Assembly: GCA_965223435.1 (NCBI GenBank)
Contig: CBDCWQ010000023.1
Span: forward strand, 992,001 to 1,056,000
Reading direction: 5' to 3'
From: CBDCWQ01 sp965223435
GTDB lineage: Bacteria > Myxococcota > Kuafuiibacteriia > Kuafuiibacteriales > Kuafuiibacteriaceae
DNA: 64,000 nucleotides
In this document: positions 34,783 through 44,198 of the stretch, piece by piece
Layout of the letters: every line of letters starts with the position of its first letter
How positions within the stretch are numbered: the stretch's first letter is position 1
Program-made: the position numbers and the translations under genes
The notes under the pieces: generated by a model
What the model was told of the DNA's origin: nothing
Database searches by the model: none
What the model saw: only the letters and a program-made list of their open reading frames with translations

Positions 34783-36695
34783 TCAGGTATGACGGAGACG
34801 AATCACACGCAGGGATTGCCCGATGAGCGGCGGCACCAAGCTCATTGTACCCACGGTCAGCCATCCATCGACGCCAGGCGCCTCGACGCGGAGTATGTCC
34901 GACAGGCTAGGTGCGTAAACACCGAGCAAGACAATCCCGGCGCACAGCAAAAGAGCACCCCAGATCCATAGGTTCTTCGTCACTTCGTTGAACAACACAT
35001 GAGTGAGTTGGCAGCACGCCAATATAAGGAAAGATACGGTCACCCTTCACCCACGCCCAACGCGAGCGCGGGAAAGACATCAGTGACTAGATTCAAAAGC
35101 AAAATTTGCAGCGGAAGGATCGGAATCGGCAGGCCCAGTATCGAAGCGAGACCTACGGTCAAGATCTCACTCAGGTTACAGGAAACCAGGTACACAATGA
35201 ATTTGCGGATGTTTCGGAAAATAATCCGACCCTCTTCGATGGCGACGCCGACGGTGACAAAGTTATCGTCTTGAAGCACCATGTCCGCGGCTTCTTGCGC
35301 CACCTGCGTGCCCCGTTTTCCCATTGCGATACCGATATCGGCTTTCTTCAGCGCAGGGGCATCGTTGACACCATCCCCAATCATGGCCACCACGTAGCCG
35401 GCTTCCCGATACAGATCGAGAAGGCGCATCTTCTCCTCGGGGCTTGCGCGCGCTACAATGTTCGCGGTGAGGATTTGTTTTTTGGCCTCTGAGGAGAGTT
35501 CCTCTTTGGCGAGAACATGGGAGCCTGAAAGGACGGGTGTTTCATCGCTCGTGTCGACAAGCCCAGCCGCTTCTGCAACGTACCGCGCCGTAGGGCCTGG
35601 TCTCCGGTCACCATGACCACGCGGATGCCCGCGCCGTGACAGGCATCAACCTTTGCTTTCGAGGTCGATCGCGGAGGGTCCACGAAACCCAAGAGGCCAA
35701 GCAGGGTTAGGTCTTCATAGGGATCGACGGCGGCGTCTTCGTGCTCTTTGGTCGCTACGGCCAAAACCCGGAAACCCTTGTCGCCCAGTTCAGTGGCACG
35801 ATGCTCCCATTCCGATCGAAGGTCCGGGGTCAATGCCTCGCGCCCCGCCGATGTCTTGAGATGGGTACAAGTTCGTAGGACCGCTTCGGGCGCGCCTTTC
35901 ACCGCGGAAAAAAAGGATGCCCCACGTTCGTGAATGGTCGCCATCATCTTGAGCTCAGGGTCGAAAGCCTCTTCCCGGACCTCCGGAAACTTCGCCCCGA
36001 GTTCTTCAGCCTCAAGGCCATGCTTTCTCGCATGGGCCAAGATGGCCACTTCCATCGGATCACCCACACCAACTTTGTTCACTTGACAACGCTGCGTCGG
36101 TGCACAGTACGGCAGCGATCAGTGCAGCCTCGACCTGGTCTGGACGTTCCTCCGACCCGACGACTATCCGCGCCAAGGACATCTTGTTCTCCGTGAGCGT
36201 TCCAGTCTTGTCGGTTAAGATTACGTTGGTGGAGCCTAGTGTTTCCACCGCAGGTAAGACCTTCACCAATACATTTCTACGGGCCATGCGCCACATGCCA
36301 CGGGCCAGCGCGAGGGTTGCGACAATGGATAGTCCTTCTGGGACCGCGGCGACTGCCAAAGCGACCGCGGTTTCGATGACCAAAACGAGATCTTGGTCTG
36401 AAGCTATACCTGCGCCCGCTGCGACGACAACGAAGGCGATGGAGGTCAAAGCCAAAGTACGACCCAATCGATCCAATCGTTTTTCTAAAGGCGTGTCAGA
36501 TTCAGCATCCACTTGAACGTCACGCCCGGCAAGGCCCAAGAGGGGATCCACGGCCAAAAACCTCAGAACTTCGGCGGGGGACGAAGCCCAGGGGGTTTGA
36601 GGGCGCGTGGGCGTTTGCGCCGCGCTCGCCTGACTTGAACTCGCCGTTGTACCTTGCGTGGAGCGCTGCGGGTGATGCACCTGATTCAAGAGCAC
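34783..36695 (-). pseudogene. Multiply broken P2A-type cation-transporting ATPase
   Basis: Pieces of a Ca2+-ATPase-like pump on the minus strand. The N-terminal part keeps AEVLRFLAVDPLLGLAG, then jumps straight to TPLEKRLDRLGRTLA, so about 200 residues including the actuator domain are deleted. DKTGTLTENKM is intact, but the frame breaks near 36085. The next piece (NKVGVGDPMEVAILA to VVMVTGDQA) shifts again at about 35607; the frame resumes as PTARYVAEAAGLVDTSDE. After GDGVNDAPALKK the frame ends at GVGEG, and only a last fragment (ILACCQLTHVLFN) follows. Clearly inactive. Confidence 0.85.
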
Positions 36696-36861
36696 CTAAG
36701 CACCTGGAGCCATTTGCGACAGAGCGTCAAGCTGTAGTGAAGCAGTAACTTCCCGCTACTGTTGAGTTGCCGATTGACCCCATCAGTAGAAGCGATCGCT
36801 GTTCCTGCCTTCTTCCAAGGTCATATGAATGCTGGAACAGTTTTTGCTCTTCTGTACGCCT

Positions 36862-37344
36862 ATGAGCTTTACAGGACTCACGGCATTTGACCGTTCAATT
36901 CACAAAGCCAACATTTGGCTCCGAGATTTGATGGAAATCCTCGGTCACGACAACCGCGGGGAGGCCTATCTGGCTTTGCGCACCGTGCTGCAAGGGCTAC
37001 GAGATCTTCTTACACCGCAGGAGGTCACAGATCTGGGGGCGCAACTCCCGACACTCATCCGGGGATTTTACTACGAGGGTTGGCGAGCAAACATGGCCCC
37101 GCGAAAAGATAGGACGACAAACGCTTTTTTCGATCGTGTCCGCAGCGCTTTTCCGCATACGAGCAACCGCGACCCCGAACACGCCATCCGTTCGGCCTTT
37201 GTCCTTCTGAGCCGCCACATCAGCGAGGGCGAAATCGAGGAGGTAAAACAACTATTGCCGAAAGGTTTCTGGGACCTGTGGCCAAAGGAGTCTGCTAGGC
37301 AGCCTACCCAAAAGAGCTGGGAACCTGGACATCTAAGCGGTTAG
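36862..37344 (+). CDS. DUF2267 protein
   Basis: About 160 residues from ATG 36862 (a start at 36829 is possible). It contains the DUF2267 pattern: FDRSIHKANIWLRDLMEIL, then AYLALRTVLQGLRDLLTPQE and IRGFYYEGWR, and a second repeat ending LLPKGFWDLWP. These all-helical proteins occur in stress clusters; function unknown. Confidence 0.88.
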   Translation: MSFTGLTAFDRSIHKANIWLRDLMEILGHDNRGEAYLALRTVLQGLRDLLTPQEVTDLGAQLPTLIRGFYYEGWRANMAPRKDRTTNAFFDRVRSAFPHTSNRDPEHAIRSAFVLLSRHISEGEIEEVKQLLPKGFWDLWPKESARQPTQKSWEPGHLSG

Positions 37345-37475
37345 TTAAGGGGAAATGTGTCGAAAGAAGAAGTGCTCGGACGAGGCGAAGATGGTCAGCG
37401 GTAACCTTTAAGTTCTTGCGACTTGGGCGCCGTCGTGCCCGTATACCTCCGCGGGCCAATCTGGCCCTAGTCGGG

Positions 37476-38879
37476 ATGGGAAACCAGGAACAAACACCCT
37501 CGTGGCTGCACTCTTTGAGTAGCACCGCGCCAGCGCTCGGGGACCTGGTCGACAAACTTGGCTTTCTCGTCCGGGGCAAGTTGTGGGTTCAGATCCTATC
37601 CGCAATGGTGCTCGGAATTTCGACGGGGCTTCTCCTCTCGCCTTCTGGCGTGGCCCTTGTTTCGTACAAAACTGCCGAAGTTGTCGCAGGGTGGTTGGTC
37701 TTGCCGGGTCACATTTTTCTCGCGCTTATTCAAATGATCATGATCCCTCTGGTCATGACTTCCATTGTCTTGGGAATCTCGGCCAGTGAGAATCCGAGCT
37801 ACTTGAAGCAAATCGGTTTTCGCATCGCCCCCTATTTTCTAGGAACGACGACGATTGCGGTGGGAATCGGCACCGCCTTGGCTCTCTTGATTGGGCCGGG
37901 GCGTTTTATTAACCCTGAGATACTTGATTCGGCTGTGTCAGCTGCCACCACGGCGGGTGACATGGGCGCAAATGTATCTCAGGAAGCCTCGTCGGTGCAT
38001 GAACGCATCGTTGGACTCATTCCCTCGAACCCATTGGGGGCCGCTCTTGATGAAAGCATGCTGCAGATCGTTGTTTTCTCGATCCTGACCGGAATCGCAC
38101 TCATGACAATTCCGCGAACCCGGGCAAAGCCGCTCACCGATTTGGCAGGCTCGATTCAACAGCTCTCCATGGAGATCGTAAGCTGGGCAATGGCCCTAGC
38201 GCCGTTGGCCGTCTTTGGGCTTCTCGCCGACATTACGATGAAGGTCGGTCTCGACGCCCTTGTTGGTATGTCTGTTTATCTTGGAACCGTCCTTCTTGGA
38301 TTGGCTGTGCTTCTACTTTTCTACCTGGTGGTCATCTCTCTGCTTGGCCACGTATCTCCGAAGCATTTTCTGTCCAAGGTTCGTGCGGTTCAACTTCTCG
38401 CGTTTTCAACCTCAAGCTCCGCGGCCGTGATGCCTCTCTCCATCAAAACAGCGGAGGATGATCTGCGTATTCGATCATCGGTTGCCCGGTTCATTGTACC
38501 GTTGGGCGCAACGATCAACATGGATGGAACCGCCCTCTACCAAGTTGTTGCCGCGATCTTCCTTACACAAGTCTTTGGTATTGAACTTTCCACGGGAGGA
38601 CTCCTTTTGCTTATTGCGACCACGATCGGTGCGTCAATCGGCTCACCGAGTACGCCCGGTGTCGGTATCGTCATTCTCGCTACGATTCTACAGGGTGTTG
38701 GTGTGCCCGTGGCCGGCGTCGCGTTTATTATCGGAGTGGATCGAATTCTCGATATGTCCCGGACCGCGATCAATGTCACCGGCGATCTTACTGCGTGCGC
38801 AGTTATGGATCGATGGCTTCCGGCTCCGGAACCATTGAAAGCAGACGCGTACCACGACTCTCTTTCCGAGCCCGCATAG
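37476..38879 (+). CDS. Dicarboxylate/amino acid:cation symporter (DAACS, GltP-like)
   Basis: 467 residues from ATG 37476, with an in-frame extension to 37416 unlikely. Eight helices plus two re-entrant loops can be placed: HP1 with STSSSAAVMPLSIK, TM7 with NMDGTALYQ, and TM8 with DRILDMSRTAINVTGD. These binding-site motifs match glutamate/aspartate and dicarboxylate transporters. It takes up substrate with Na+ or H+. Confidence 0.93.
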   Translation: MGNQEQTPSWLHSLSSTAPALGDLVDKLGFLVRGKLWVQILSAMVLGISTGLLLSPSGVALVSYKTAEVVAGWLVLPGHIFLALIQMIMIPLVMTSIVLGISASENPSYLKQIGFRIAPYFLGTTTIAVGIGTALALLIGPGRFINPEILDSAVSAATTAGDMGANVSQEASSVHERIVGLIPSNPLGAALDESMLQIVVFSILTGIALMTIPRTRAKPLTDLAGSIQQLSMEIVSWAMALAPLAVFGLLADITMKVGLDALVGMSVYLGTVLLGLAVLLLFYLVVISLLGHVSPKHFLSKVRAVQLLAFSTSSSAAVMPLSIKTAEDDLRIRSSVARFIVPLGATINMDGTALYQVVAAIFLTQVFGIELSTGGLLLLIATTIGASIGSPSTPGVGIVILATILQGVGVPVAGVAFIIGVDRILDMSRTAINVTGDLTACAVMDRWLPAPEPLKADAYHDSLSEPA

Positions 38880-38949
38880 TTCGTCGTCAGAATCCCGTTG
38901 TCCACATTGCGACTGACGGTCTTTGAGGATGCACTCGAGCACTCAATGC

Positions 38950-39258
38950 CTATGAAAGGCTCTGGATGCGTTGCTGTGGAATACACCGGCCAGTATCAGT
39001 GATCCCCGTGACCTCCATGAGAACGGAACCCTCAAACGGTTTTCGTAAGAACGCGTGGGCGAGTCGATCGACCACGCGAGCGCTGTGAGCAACGCGCACG
39101 TCGATCCCAGACATGAGAATACGTCGAACGTTCGGGTGTCGGTCCGCAAGTAGTTCAAGAAGCATTGGTCCGTTCTTTCCGCCCATCTGATAGTTGACCC
39201 CGATCCGATTAACGAGACGGCGACTCGGATCGCGAGGAGCTGCCCAGAGATCGAACAC
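38950..39258 (-). pseudogene. Receiver-domain remnant
   Basis: The frame encodes the C-terminal two thirds of a CheY-like receiver: NYQMGGKNGPMLLELL, then RRILMSG and AFLRKPFE. The usual phospho-acceptor position (D in DYQM) reads N, and the acidic N-terminal pocket is not encoded upstream. An inactive fragment or a very divergent receiver. Confidence 0.45.
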
Positions 39259-39288
39259 CAGAGAGAGGAAGCCGACGAATTTGAGTGC

Positions 39289-39567
39289 GTGTTTCGTGAA
39301 GCACTCTCTGACAACCTAAACGCGGCGTGGTTGGACCTTGATGTCCTAAAAAATGATCGGCGGGCCATGGAGCGAGCGCTCTACTTCAATGTCGGAGTCG
39401 AGATGGGTCGCGACGCTTCCCTTATCAGTCGTGCTCTTGAGCGCGCAGGTTTCGATATCGACGAGGCGTCACCGGAGTCGCTTTCCTTCTTGGCCTACGC
39501 TCTGAAAGAGATTGGGAAGCGACTGACGCTTTGCTCCAGCCATAGCGGAGGTGATTCCTCGGCTTAA
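39289..39567 (+). CDS. Hypothetical protein
   Basis: 92 residues from GTG 39289; the frame stays open back to 39154 without a better start. A helical protein (MERALYFNVGVEMGRDASL, PESLSFLAYALKEIGKRL). No family recognised. It faces the receiver remnant head to head and partly overlaps it if the longer form is used. Confidence 0.5.
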   Translation: MFREALSDNLNAAWLDLDVLKNDRRAMERALYFNVGVEMGRDASLISRALERAGFDIDEASPESLSFLAYALKEIGKRLTLCSSHSGGDSSA

Positions 39568-39592
39568 CGAACAACTTTGAGGTGAGAATATT

Positions 39593-39814
39593 ATGAGTAA
39601 GACGGTCGCAATCGAACTGGATATTGACGAACTGAGGTCGATTGACGCGGTGGCTCGATTCCTGGGCTATAAGAACGCGGGAGGCGTACGGGTCCTTGTA
39701 TCCCGAGGTCTACTGACGGTGGCTGCGCGTGGCTCGCGGCACAAGGCGTTGTTTCGGCGAGATGACGTTTCGGCGTTAGCTCAGCTTCGCGCGGCCTCTT
39801 GCGGTTCGATGTGA
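39593..39814 (+). CDS. Small putative DNA-binding protein
   Basis: 73 residues starting MSKTVAIELDIDEL, with a ribosome site TTGAGGTGAG. The segment SIDAVARFLGYKNAGGVRVLV followed by RRDDVSALAQL resembles a winged-helix or excisionase-type recognition unit. No family confirmed. It lies just upstream of a transposition module. Confidence 0.5.
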   Translation: MSKTVAIELDIDELRSIDAVARFLGYKNAGGVRVLVSRGLLTVAARGSRHKALFRRDDVSALAQLRAASCGSM

Positions 39815-39958
39815 CTGAGTAGGAGCACCAAAAGTGAGGGGAAAACGACCTTTTCTGATCACGAAATTTGAGGTCTGGATAAAAAGCCCCCTCAAAGAAT
39901 TTGACCAAACCCTCTGAGGAGGCCGATCTCCGACGTTGCTAAACCAACGGAGGAGATA

Positions 39959-40537
39959 ATGCTGACTCAATGGCGCGGCGATGCCAAATTTTATAATGAT
40001 CTTTTAAAGTTCGATGAGAAGTTTCTTGAGCTCGGTCAGCAGAAAGGCTGCCCCCATTGTGGCGGCCGGCTAGATCGAGCGGATTACCCCCGAAAGCCCC
40101 GAGGCCTCCCCGAAGAGGTTGAAGAAGCCTATGCCCTACGATTGAGTCTCTGCTGCCGAGAGGATGGCTGCCGCCGTCGCCTGACACCTCCGTCTCTCCG
40201 ATTTTTTGGCCGGAGAGTCTACGCGGGGGCAGTGTTTCTTTTTATCAGCGCGCTTTTTTCAGACCCGGTGGAATCGATGTCTTCGGCCGCGAAGAAAGTC
40301 GAGGTCCCCAAGCGTACGGTGGGGCGTTGGCTTTTATGGTGGAAAGAAAAATTCAGGGCGACTCTCTTTTGGAGAATCGCCGGTGCACGATTCTTGCCAC
40401 CGATCCCAACATCCAGTTTTGCCTATTCCTTGGTGGCCCGTTTTTACGACACCTGTTTTTCGGAAGCGATGAAAAAGACACTCCATTTTATTGCACCGGT
40501 GACCACGAAATCGTCACCCAAGATGATGTTCGCTTGA
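39959..40537 (+). CDS. Zinc-ribbon protein of a TniA-like transposition module
   Basis: 192 residues preceded by GGAGGAGATA. N-terminal zinc knuckle CPHCGGRLD with later LCCREDGCRRRL, then a helix-turn-helix-like stretch KVEVPKRTVGRWLLWWKEKF. Proteins of this form precede integrase genes in Mu/TniA-like insertion elements; the next gene here is such an integrase. Probably a DNA-binding accessory factor, but the role is inferred from context. Confidence 0.65.
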   Translation: MLTQWRGDAKFYNDLLKFDEKFLELGQQKGCPHCGGRLDRADYPRKPRGLPEEVEEAYALRLSLCCREDGCRRRLTPPSLRFFGRRVYAGAVFLFISALFSDPVESMSSAAKKVEVPKRTVGRWLLWWKEKFRATLFWRIAGARFLPPIPTSSFAYSLVARFYDTCFSEAMKKTLHFIAPVTTKSSPKMMFA

Positions 40538-40646
40538 AGGAGGCCCATTTCACGCAGAAGATGGCTTTTGCTTAAAAAACAGGGTCTCGCTTAAAGGTCC
40601 GTTTCACAGCGCATTAATTTTTTCATGCGCTCGAACGAGAAACCTC

Positions 40647-41187
40647 ATGCGAGATTCCACTTCTAAAACCGCCTCTATCCGAGTCCGTTGGGCCCGTTTG
40701 CGATTTGCGATCATCGGCCCTCTTTTGGCGGCGCCGCCCAAGTCGGGTGCGCTCAAAAGCACCCTAAAAGCACTCTCTGAGAAAACGTGGCGTCATCCCG
40801 TGACCGGAGACCCAATTCAATTTGGGGTGTCGACCCTCGAGCGGTGGTTTTATCAGGCGCGCCGCGAAGCCAACGACCCGATCCAGGCATTGGCGCGAAA
40901 AATCCACAAAAACGCGGGGCACCCCCCTTCCATCAATGAAGTCCTCCAAAAAGTGATGCACGACCAATATCGTGACCATCCAACCTGGAGCTACCAGCTT
41001 CACTACGACAATTTCCTGGCCCTCGAAAAAAAGGACGCGTCGCTTGGTGTCCCGTCCTATCCCACGGTCCGCCGATACATGAAGGCTCAAGGCCTTCACA
41101 AACGAAAAAGAACAAAAGGCAAAGGACGAAAGGAAAGTGAAGCGTTTGAAGCGCGCGAAAAGCGCAGCCGGAACGTGTCAACGAGTT
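40647..41187 (+). pseudogene. TniA/Mu-like integrase, N-terminal part only, cut by IS3
   Basis: About 180 codons of an integrase N-terminus: helix-turn-helix GVSTLERWFYQARREA and SYPTVRRYMKAQGLHKRK, the DNA-binding part that precedes the DDE core. At 41188 the IS3 terminal repeat begins and the frame runs on only to a foreign stop at 41279. No catalytic domain follows on the far side of the IS3, so the remainder is deleted. Confidence 0.75.
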
Positions 41188-41208
41188 TGAGACAGTCCCT
41201 GTTTGAAT

Positions 41209-42246
41209 TTAGTGTAGCACCTCCTCTTGCGACTGCTCGGTTGGTTTTTGATGTGAGGCCGCGAGTGCTGGGTTGTTGATCCAGACCTCTTGCGGCGGAT
41301 GTGCCACGCGTGGTGGGCCATGAACAAAGCGTTCTGGCTTCGCTTCGTAGGCCTTAAGTAGCGCCTTCTGGCGCACGTTGAGCACGGTGTCTGTGCGACC
41401 GTGGTGAATGTCGCTGGGCGTGAGAAGAGCCAGACCCGAGTGACGGTGTTCGTCATTGTACCAGGCAAAGAATGTGCGGCAGAAAAGCCTGGCGTCTTCC
41501 AGGCACCCGAAACGCTCCGGAAACTCCGGTCGGTACTTCATCGTTTTGAAGTGCGCCTCCGAGAACGGATTGTCCGTGGAGGTGTACGGACGACTATGTG
41601 TCTTCGTGACGCCAAGATCGGCCATGAGTAGGGCGACTGGCTTGCTGCGCATGGACGTGCCCCGATCAGCGTGAATAGTGAGTTGGTTTGGTTCGATCAT
41701 CTGCTTTTGCAGGGTCTCCTTGATAAAACGCTTGGCCAGTGTACCCGATTCACGATTTGCCACCATCCAGCCGACCACGTATCGACTGTACACGTCGAGC
41801 ATGACGTACAGGTAGTAGTAGGTCCATTTCTCGGGGCCGAGCAGCTTGGTTATGTCCCACGACCATAGTTCGTTGGGCGACGTGGCAAGCAGCTCCGGCT
41901 TGGCATACGCCGGATGACGAAGCTGATCGCGGCGTTCGCGCACCTCCTCGTTCGCGGCGAGAATCCGATACATCGTTCGGACCGAGCACAGGTACTTTCT
42001 TTCATCTAAAAGCGTGGCATATACCTCTGTTGGCGCCTTATCGACAAACCGATCGCTATGAAGAACAGCGAGCACAGACTGTCGCTCTTCAGGACGAAGG
42101 GCTCGCGCAGGAGTGGGCCGAGGTCGCTCAACTGTCACCTTTGGATCGAGGCGACGGTAGAGGGTTGCCCGGGGAATCGCGAGTGCTGCGCACAGCGGGG
42201 CTTTGGCGATTGAGTTGCCCTTGGTAAACTCGGTGGCTGCGTTCAT
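41209..42246 (-). CDS. IS3-family transposase OrfB (DDE)
   Basis: 345 residues. An N-terminal HTH_21-like region is followed by an rve catalytic core: first Asp in WSWDITKL, second in IHADRGTSM, Glu in NPFSEAHFKT. The ATG overlaps the orfA stop by 4 bp; a programmed frameshift could still yield a fused OrfAB. Catalytic residues intact. Confidence 0.93.
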   Translation of the reverse strand: MNAATEFTKGNSIAKAPLCAALAIPRATLYRRLDPKVTVERPRPTPARALRPEERQSVLAVLHSDRFVDKAPTEVYATLLDERKYLCSVRTMYRILAANEEVRERRDQLRHPAYAKPELLATSPNELWSWDITKLLGPEKWTYYYLYVMLDVYSRYVVGWMVANRESGTLAKRFIKETLQKQMIEPNQLTIHADRGTSMRSKPVALLMADLGVTKTHSRPYTSTDNPFSEAHFKTMKYRPEFPERFGCLEDARLFCRTFFAWYNDEHRHSGLALLTPSDIHHGRTDTVLNVRQKALLKAYEAKPERFVHGPPRVAHPPQEVWINNPALAASHQKPTEQSQEEVLH

Positions 42247-42662
42247 GATTCGCTCCCTTCTTCGTCGATCGTCTTCAGCGGAATCCCCAGAACCTGCGAG
42301 ACTTTTTTTTGGATCTCGATGATCGCCTCAGCCTGTCCAAGCTTCTGCTGAAGCCGAGCATTTTCCCGACGGAGCCGATCATTTTCGACCACCATCGGGT
42401 CCTTTCGTCGCCCTGGCTTACGGCCCCGCTTCTTGGGTCCAAGCCCGACGAAAGCACCGTTGTCCCGCTGTTTACGCCAATGGGTGATCGTCGATGAGTA
42501 GAGCCCCTCCCTCCGAAGGAGAGCGCCGATCTCACCGGCTTCCTTGCACCCATCGATCTCCCTGAGAATCTTCATCTTGTACTCGGCCGTGAAGGTCCGA
42601 CGTTTCGGCCGCTCTAAAACTTCCGGATCGGCTTTACCATTCTTCTTGATTGCCATCTGCAT
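42243..42662 (-). CDS. IS3-family OrfA (helix-turn-helix)
   Basis: 139 residues. RRTFTAEYKMKILREIDGC is the HTH_Tnp_1 start, with ITHWRKQR as recognition helix end, then a leucine zipper (ENDRLRRENARLQQKL). It binds the element's ends and partners OrfB. Confidence 0.92.
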   Translation of the reverse strand: MQMAIKKNGKADPEVLERPKRRTFTAEYKMKILREIDGCKEAGEIGALLRREGLYSSTITHWRKQRDNGAFVGLGPKKRGRKPGRRKDPMVVENDRLRRENARLQQKLGQAEAIIEIQKKVSQVLGIPLKTIDEEGSES

Positions 42663-42920
42663 TTCACAATCTCATCTCCGCTCTCCACAGGTCACCAACA
42701 ACCTGGTCACAGGTTTGTAGTCTCCTCCTCCCCCGCACCCCCACCACCTCCTGGAGGTTCACGATGTGCTATGGATCACACGGGTGCGGACGAGTAGGTC
42801 GTCTACGACAACGACAACTGACTCTCTAATTTCGGAACAGGTTACTGTCTCACGTTCGTTGGCACAGAGGGGCGACGCTTCGGCATAGGTTGTGATTTTA
42901 CCACATGCATGCCGCTTCGT

Positions 42921-44027
42921 TTACTGTTCTTCCTTTTTTGCCTTGCTTTCCCGCCGAGTCGCTTCCGACTCCAACCGCTGCAGCTCTTTGTCGAAATCGC
43001 TTTCGAACCGACGATCCTGAATGATGCGGTACTTCTCAAATTCGCTCTCGGCGAAATCCTTAGCCAGCTTTGCAGTGACTTTGCCGCTGTCCTGCAGGAT
43101 GTCCCGTTCATCAAATGCGAGGAACGCGTCCAAGCGTTTGGCCCAATCTTCCATGGTCATAGGAGTTCGCCTGCGGGCCCGGTCTTCGGCTAACTCCAGG
43201 TAGGCATTCACAATACGGCCAAGGGATTCGAGTTCATCTTTGGATAGGTAGTTTTTGGCTGTGGTCACATCAGACTTGAGGATCTTGCCTCCCGGGGCAT
43301 TCTCCCAATTGGTGAGCCCCATCTTCGACTTGGATTTGTCGGCTCTACCCATGATGAGCTCTGCCGCCGTATGCCCGTGAATCGCATAGTGCAGCTTGTT
43401 TTGCACGGTCGCAAAGAATTCCCGCGTGGTGGCGGCGTCTTTGTTGTAGTCCACGCTTGTGGCATAAATATCGGTAATCTTCTGGTAGAATCGGCGCTCG
43501 CTGAGCCGAATCTCTCGAATTTCTTCGAGGAGCCGTTCAAAGTAGTCCTCCCCGAGGAAGGTTCCGTTCTCCAGCCGCTTGCGATCCAGTACATAGCCCT
43601 TGATGGCAAATTCTCTCAGTACTTGGGTCGCCCACTGGCGAAACTGAGTGGCTCGCTTGGAGTTCACGCGGTATCCAACGGAGATAATCGCGTCCAGGTT
43701 GTAAAACTCGACGTTCCGCGTAACCTCCCGTTTTCCTTCAGTTTGAACCGTCCGGAATTTCCGGATAGTTGCGTCCCGCCGCAGTTCTCCCTGCTCGTAA
43801 ATATTGCCTAGGTGCTCCGAAACGGTTCGCACATCCACGTCAAATAGTTTCGCCATCATCTTCTGGGAGAGCCAGATGGTTTCGTCCTCATACCGAACCT
43901 CAATCGATTCCTCTCCCGACTGGGCCGTGAAAATCAAAAAATCTGCCGTGCTGTTGCGGATCATTTTCGACGTTTTCGGTTGCGGGGTGTTTCCCATTTG
44001 TTCTCCCAGGTGATACCAGGTTTTCAT
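42921..44027 (-). CDS. RhuM-family (virulence-associated) protein
   Basis: 368 residues. Conserved RhuM order: IWLSQKMMAKLFDVDVRTV, HLGNIYEQGEL, EFYNLDAIISVGYRVNS and RATQFRQWAT. A C-terminal extension carries YAIHGHTAAELI and a charged coiled coil. Named after a Salmonella pathogenicity island gene; biochemical role unknown. Typically found on genomic islands, in keeping with its position between an IS3 and a tRNA fragment. An ATG ten codons in (MGNTPQPK) is an alternative start. Confidence 0.9.
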   Translation of the reverse strand: MKTWYHLGEQMGNTPQPKTSKMIRNSTADFLIFTAQSGEESIEVRYEDETIWLSQKMMAKLFDVDVRTVSEHLGNIYEQGELRRDATIRKFRTVQTEGKREVTRNVEFYNLDAIISVGYRVNSKRATQFRQWATQVLREFAIKGYVLDRKRLENGTFLGEDYFERLLEEIREIRLSERRFYQKITDIYATSVDYNKDAATTREFFATVQNKLHYAIHGHTAAELIMGRADKSKSKMGLTNWENAPGGKILKSDVTTAKNYLSKDELESLGRIVNAYLELAEDRARRRTPMTMEDWAKRLDAFLAFDERDILQDSGKVTAKLAKDFAESEFEKYRIIQDRRFESDFDKELQRLESEATRRESKAKKEEQ

Positions 44028-44152
44028 TTGGAACGCGGTCGATTTCGAACGAAGTTCAGAGGCCGTGGACTCAGGGGGGACTTTTGAAAAACGAGTGATC
44101 GCGGCCTTCGTCCCGCGCGGCGCATGTGCCTTAACTCGTTAGAATAATTGAA

Positions 44153-44198
44153 TAGGCGCAGGTGGCTTCGAACCACCGACCTCTACCGTGTCAAGGTA
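44153..44198 (-). other. 3' fragment of tRNA-Val(GAC), probable attachment-site remnant
   Basis: On the minus strand an anticodon stem-loop (TACC, loop TTGACAC, GGTA; anticodon GAC) is followed by a variable loop AGGTC, a perfect T-arm (GGTGG, loop TTCGAAG, CCACC) and a 3' acceptor strand TGCGCCTA. No D-arm or 5' acceptor strand precedes it, so it is not a whole tRNA. Integrases commonly duplicate exactly this portion of a tRNA gene. Confidence 0.7.

Larger units (their letters stand above)
41188..42852 (-). mobile_element. IS3-family insertion sequence
   Basis: Carries orfA and orfB on the minus strand. Imperfect terminal inverted repeats start TGAGACAGT followed by CCTGTT: at 41188 reading inward, and at 42852 on the other strand. 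No clear direct target repeat flanks it. It interrupts the integrase gene on the left and ends about 70 bp from the rhuM stop on the right. Confidence 0.82.

Noticed and set aside
34244..34864. 206-codon minus-strand frame
   Set aside because: It overlaps the zinc-ribbon gene, which has a strong ribosome site, and shows low-complexity shadow composition.
41188..42852. Direct target repeat around the IS3
   Set aside because: Flanking bases (CGAGTT left, CGTTCG right) do not give a convincing duplication, in keeping with an adjacent deletion.
42921..44027. RhuM protein as a toxin-antitoxin toxin
   Set aside because: No adjacent antitoxin gene and no known toxin activity for the family; left as RhuM-family.
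44153..44198. Functional tRNA-Val gene
   Set aside because: No D-arm or 5' acceptor strand precedes the anticodon arm; only the 3' part is present.
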